A stretch of 64,000 nucleotides of DNA from Strongylocentrotus purpuratus (Eukaryota; Echinodermata; Echinoidea; Camarodonta; Strongylocentrotidae): assembly GCF_000002235.5 (NCBI RefSeq), contig NW_022145609.1, forward strand, positions 23,672,408 to 23,736,407, read 5' to 3'. Positions 60,910 through 64,000 of the stretch are shown here, one piece after another. The number at the start of each line of letters is the position of its first letter. The first letter of the stretch is position 1. The position numbers and the translations under genes are program-made. The notes under the pieces were generated by a model. The model worked only from the letters and a program-made list of their open reading frames with translations, was not told the origin of the DNA and searched no databases.

Positions 60910-61706
60910 GCTCTATCGATGATTTATCATAACTTAATCACATTTATAGTTGATAAATGACTTATATTTTCAAATCTGAGATCCTCCTCTTTCATTTAAT
61001 GCAGCTCATATAATGCACATTTCACGCATGAGTGATATAAAAAAAGAAGCCATTTTGTGGACTATATCTGAATTTTGAAGAGAAAATCACATTTCTAGAG
61101 AGTTGGGTTTCTGCCCTTTCATATGACACCTCAATCAGGAAAAATAAGCTAGTAATAACAAAGTTCTGTTTGTTTAAAGTAGTGCTTGCATTTCCATAAG
61201 TTTATTAAACGAATTCGTTTTCACTGGCTGCCTGCCGTATCAACAAACGGATCAGCCGTAGACGAAAGAATGCATGCATGGCTGATTGTCAACGAAACGT
61301 AGTTAAGTCTTTTGTACATTTTGCTTGTTGCTACGGCAGGCAGCCAGTGAAAACGAATTCGTTTGATACACTACACTACTTCGCACTACTCTAAACAAAC
61401 ATAATTTGTCATTATTTGCTCATTTTTCCTGATTGAGGTGTCATTTGAAAGGACAGAAACTCAACTTTCTAGAAATGTCATTTTCTCTTTGAAATTCAGA
61501 TACCGTCCGCCAAATGATTGTTTGGTTTCCTCTCTTCAAATTGATTTTAATCACTCATGCGTGAAATATGCATCATATGAGTTGCATCAAATTGAAGAGG
61601 AGTATCTAAGCTTTCCAAATATGTGTCATTTATCAATTATAAATGTGACTTAGTTCTGATAAATCATCGATAATGCTCGGTTTTGTTTTTTCTGAGACGC
61701 ACTGTA
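60910..61706. mobile_element. CAGTGCGTCCCAGAA foldback element, near-complete
   Basis: About 797 bp; the two arms are inverted copies meeting at CGGATCAGCCGTAGACGAAA. The right end TCTGAGACGCACTGTA is intact; the left arm lacks the last ~30 bases. It ends 57 bases before the putative plus-strand exon. Confidence 0.78.
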
Positions 61707-61763
61707 CTATGAATCAATAGAAAATTTACACGATAATCAAACATTCTTTTTAAATTTTCATAG

Positions 61764-61859
61764 GTGGAGAAGTTTCACGAAGAGAAATGGGGATAATGTT
61801 CATCGTGTTTGGGTTATTGGCTGTCTCTGTTCTGCCGTATACATCTGCAGAAAAAACAG
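61764..61859 (+). CDS. Putative first coding exon with signal peptide, unknown secreted protein
   Basis: Preceded by acceptor TTTTCATAG, with a 23-base leader, then ATG at 61787. It encodes MGIMFIVFGLLAVSVLPYTS then AEKT and ends at donor GTAAGA (phase 1). The hydrophobic core and a TSA cleavage-type site make a signal peptide likely. An acceptor at the start implies an upstream non-coding exon. The gene family cannot be named from this exon; the rest should lie to the right. Confidence 0.5.
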
Positions 61860-63127
61860 GTAAGATAATTCTTATACTAGTATTATTCCAATTCAACTGA
61901 CCAAGGAAAACTGTATTAATCCTCATTAGCAAGTCCCTCGGAGAGGATTTAAAGTCGGCGTTTCCCTGGTTCCCTACTTACAAGCATACACATACTTTCT
62001 AAGCATTCAGTTAAAACAAAACAATTGAAAGTTATTCAGGAAGAAAAAATTATTTATACCCCGTCCTTTATTTCGGTAGACTTTTCAATTTCTGATTGTT
62101 TTGTACATGGATGAGGATATGAAACGGCATTTAAATCGCACCTGCACTAGTTTGGACAGGAAGGATTATAGCTCCCACTTGGTCACTGACAGGTGGTTAT
62201 CTCATCAACTAATAAGCTCTCAGGCCAGTTTCGGCGGTTACGTAATGCGCGGTTACTGTAACCAAGCCCGGAAAAAAGACAGAACATACCAACTTGAACA
62301 AAAAGAAAAAAAATATAAATATTAAACAAACAAAAAGTAATAGAAATGTAATAACAAATTTATTTTTAAAACGTTTCTTTAAAATAATAATAATTGCTTC
62401 TTGAATAAGGTCCGGCATAATTATAATACTATTAATTTTTTAATGATAATCAAACTTAATTCCTAATCTTATTTTAAACAATAAAATTATTCATCATCCT
62501 GATTCTTCCTTGCCATCATAAGTGTTTTTTTTATAATTACTTTTATTATTATAATTCGTATCGAGGCGTTTCACAAACATTTTTTAATCCGTAAATTTGT
62601 TTTCATTATGAAAATGTGAATCGCGCCTACACGAACATGAACACGTGGTACGCGCGCACGCACGTTCTTCCGCGAGCATAGGTGATTGTGTGTGCGAACG
62701 AGTGGAAAATAGTTCATCACTTCTTTCATTTCTACGTCCAAATTTTTACTCAGTTTCATGGGTATCGATCCCGGGGGGATGGGGGGGGGGGGGGGGAAAT
62801 ATTTCAGGTCGGGGGGGGGGGGGGGGGGGCCTGTACAATCACCCCCCCCCCCCCCCAATAATTCACCATCCAAAAAATGAAAAAATTAAGAGATTAATGA
62901 TGAGAGTAGTTAATGGTTATTTATCGCAAGATGACCATCAATATACACATTTTGCTATCTCATTTTCATAATACATACATATATAAATAGAAAACGAAGT
63001 AAATGAGACAACCGTATATGAGACAACCGTATATGAGACAAGAATAAATTGAATTCTCGCTAATACGGCTTCATCAGGAATTGATGAGTCTATTCAATAT
63101 TCATAAAATGTATGTTTCTATCACCAG
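61860..63127 (+). other. Putative intron; homopolymers only
   Basis: G-runs at 62780-62829 and a C-run at 62842-62856, with TGTATGAGACAACCG repeated twice near 63010-63035. No element ends recognised. Confidence 0.4.
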
Positions 63128-63216
63128 GAAATAAAGAATTTTTTGTCTACATGAACCTTTCCCGGTTACTTATTGATGCATTTGCCCACTGGTACCATAA
63201 TACTTTCAGAACTTGA
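63128..63216 (+). CDS. Possible second exon of the secreted-protein gene
   Basis: After acceptor TTTCTATCACCAG the phase left by 61764-61859 gives GNKEFFVYMNLSRLLIDAFA then HWYHNT, reaching a stop at 63214. It may instead splice out at a weak donor within. No family recognised; this is inference from splice phase only. Confidence 0.2.
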
Positions 63217-63530
63217 TATCCATCACCATTGGATTTTTTGTGTGGTTATGTCTACATTTCGTTTAAAAATAGATAATATCAGTCTGGTAGGCCTACACCG
63301 CAGGCAAGAGTCAGGACTAACATTTAGCATGTTATTAATTTTTTTCTCACTCTTATATTCTCTGAAATGTTATCTTTATTGAGGGCGACTTGAAAAAGTT
63401 GATAACTTGGAAGGGAGGGGCAGGCGCATAGCCAGGTAGGGCGGTGGGGGCGGTCGCCCCCCCCCAAAAAAAAACGCCGGCAAAAAGAAGAAAAAAGAGA
63501 AATAATAAAGAAAGAGGACGTAGGAAGAAA

Positions 63531-64000
63531 AAGGATTAAGAGTCGAGAACGGTACAACGAATCGTCTTCTTTATCTAATAATTAAATGAAACGTCAAAGC
63601 TTCCGCGCTTCGCGCGGGAGCGGGGAAACTGAATTCAGACAAGGATTTAGAGTCGAGAACGGTACAACAGATCGTCTTCTTTCTCTAATAATTTAATGAA
63701 ACTTCAAAGCTTCCGCGCTTTGCGCGGGAGGGGGGGGGGGGAAACAGAATTTAGACAAGGATTAAGAGTCGAGAATGGTACAACGAATCGTTTTCTTTCT
63801 TTAATAATCTAATGAAACGTCAAAGCTTCCGCACTTCGCGCGGGAGCGGGGAAACTGAATTCAGACAAGGATTTAGAGTCGAGAACGGTACAACAGACTG
63901 TCTTCTTTCTCTAATAATGTAATGAAACGTCAAAGCATCCGCGCTTCGCGCGGGAGGGGGGGAAAACAGAATTCGGACAAGGATTAAGAATCGAGAATGG
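63531..64000. repeat. Satellite with alternating ~112 bp units
   Basis: Units begin AAGGATTAAGAGTCGAG or AAGGATTTAGAGTCGAG at 63531, 63641, 63757, 63867 and 63979. Types A (ACGAATCG, GGGAGCGGGGAAACTG) and B (ACAGATCG, GGGAGGGGGG, AAACAG) alternate, a dimeric higher-order period of about 226 bp. Each carries the palindrome CGCGCTTCGCGCG. It runs off the window. Confidence 0.92.

Noticed and set aside
1-64000. LTR retroelements or other virus-like elements
   Set aside because: No long direct terminal repeats, integrase, protease, capsid or envelope signature was found; all reverse-transcriptase pieces here are of the non-LTR (LINE) type.

Overview
The window is eukaryotic, AT-rich and very repeat-dense. 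It looks like a marine invertebrate deuterostome, most likely an echinoderm such as a sea urchin. This rests on style, not on a search: a host protein close to vertebrates at conserved blocks, the recurring palindrome TACATGTA, many short inverted-repeat elements, tRNA-derived SINEs and 5'-truncated LINEs, and long C/G and A/T homopolymers. The species is not fixed by anything I can see.

One host gene dominates. On the minus strand, from 49844 down to the left edge, 35 consecutive coding exons (about 1953 codons) encode the N-terminal half or more of an SZT2 orthologue. SZT2 is the large scaffold subunit of the KICSTOR complex, which holds GATOR1 on lysosomes so that mTORC1 is switched off when nutrients fall. 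All 35 exons join in a compatible phase with no internal stop and GT..AG introns. The 3' part of the gene lies beyond position 1. Exon 1 (start codon) is at 49785-49844, and a CRE-like TGACGTCA lies about 145 bases upstream.

The introns are where the sequence is unusual. At eight exons (3, 11, 14, 17, 18, 20, 30, 31) the exon edge with its splice site has been copied one to three times into the adjoining intron, giving intact or decayed decoy splice sites. Exon 28 sits next to a purine-only tract of about 650 bp, read as polypyrimidine on the sense strand. Exon 7 is bounded by a TTAA element that supplies its acceptor pyrimidine tract and by a tRNA-type SINE just after its donor. A SINE whose head resembles 7SL RNA has duplicated the splice donor of exon 19 as its target site. 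Intron 1 is a ~390 bp repeat swollen to 4.6 kb by nested insertions.

From 50 kb to the right edge the window is mostly intergenic repeats: a LINE 3' end inside a decamer minisatellite, a perfect-looking hairpin, degraded reverse-transcriptase fragments, two inverted arrays of a ~25 bp minisatellite, and several copies of an inverted-repeat element with mariner-like ends. On the plus strand at 61764-61859 a short exon encodes a start codon and signal peptide followed by a good splice donor; this may be the first coding exon of a secreted protein. The right edge (63531 on) enters a satellite whose ~112 bp units alternate between two types.
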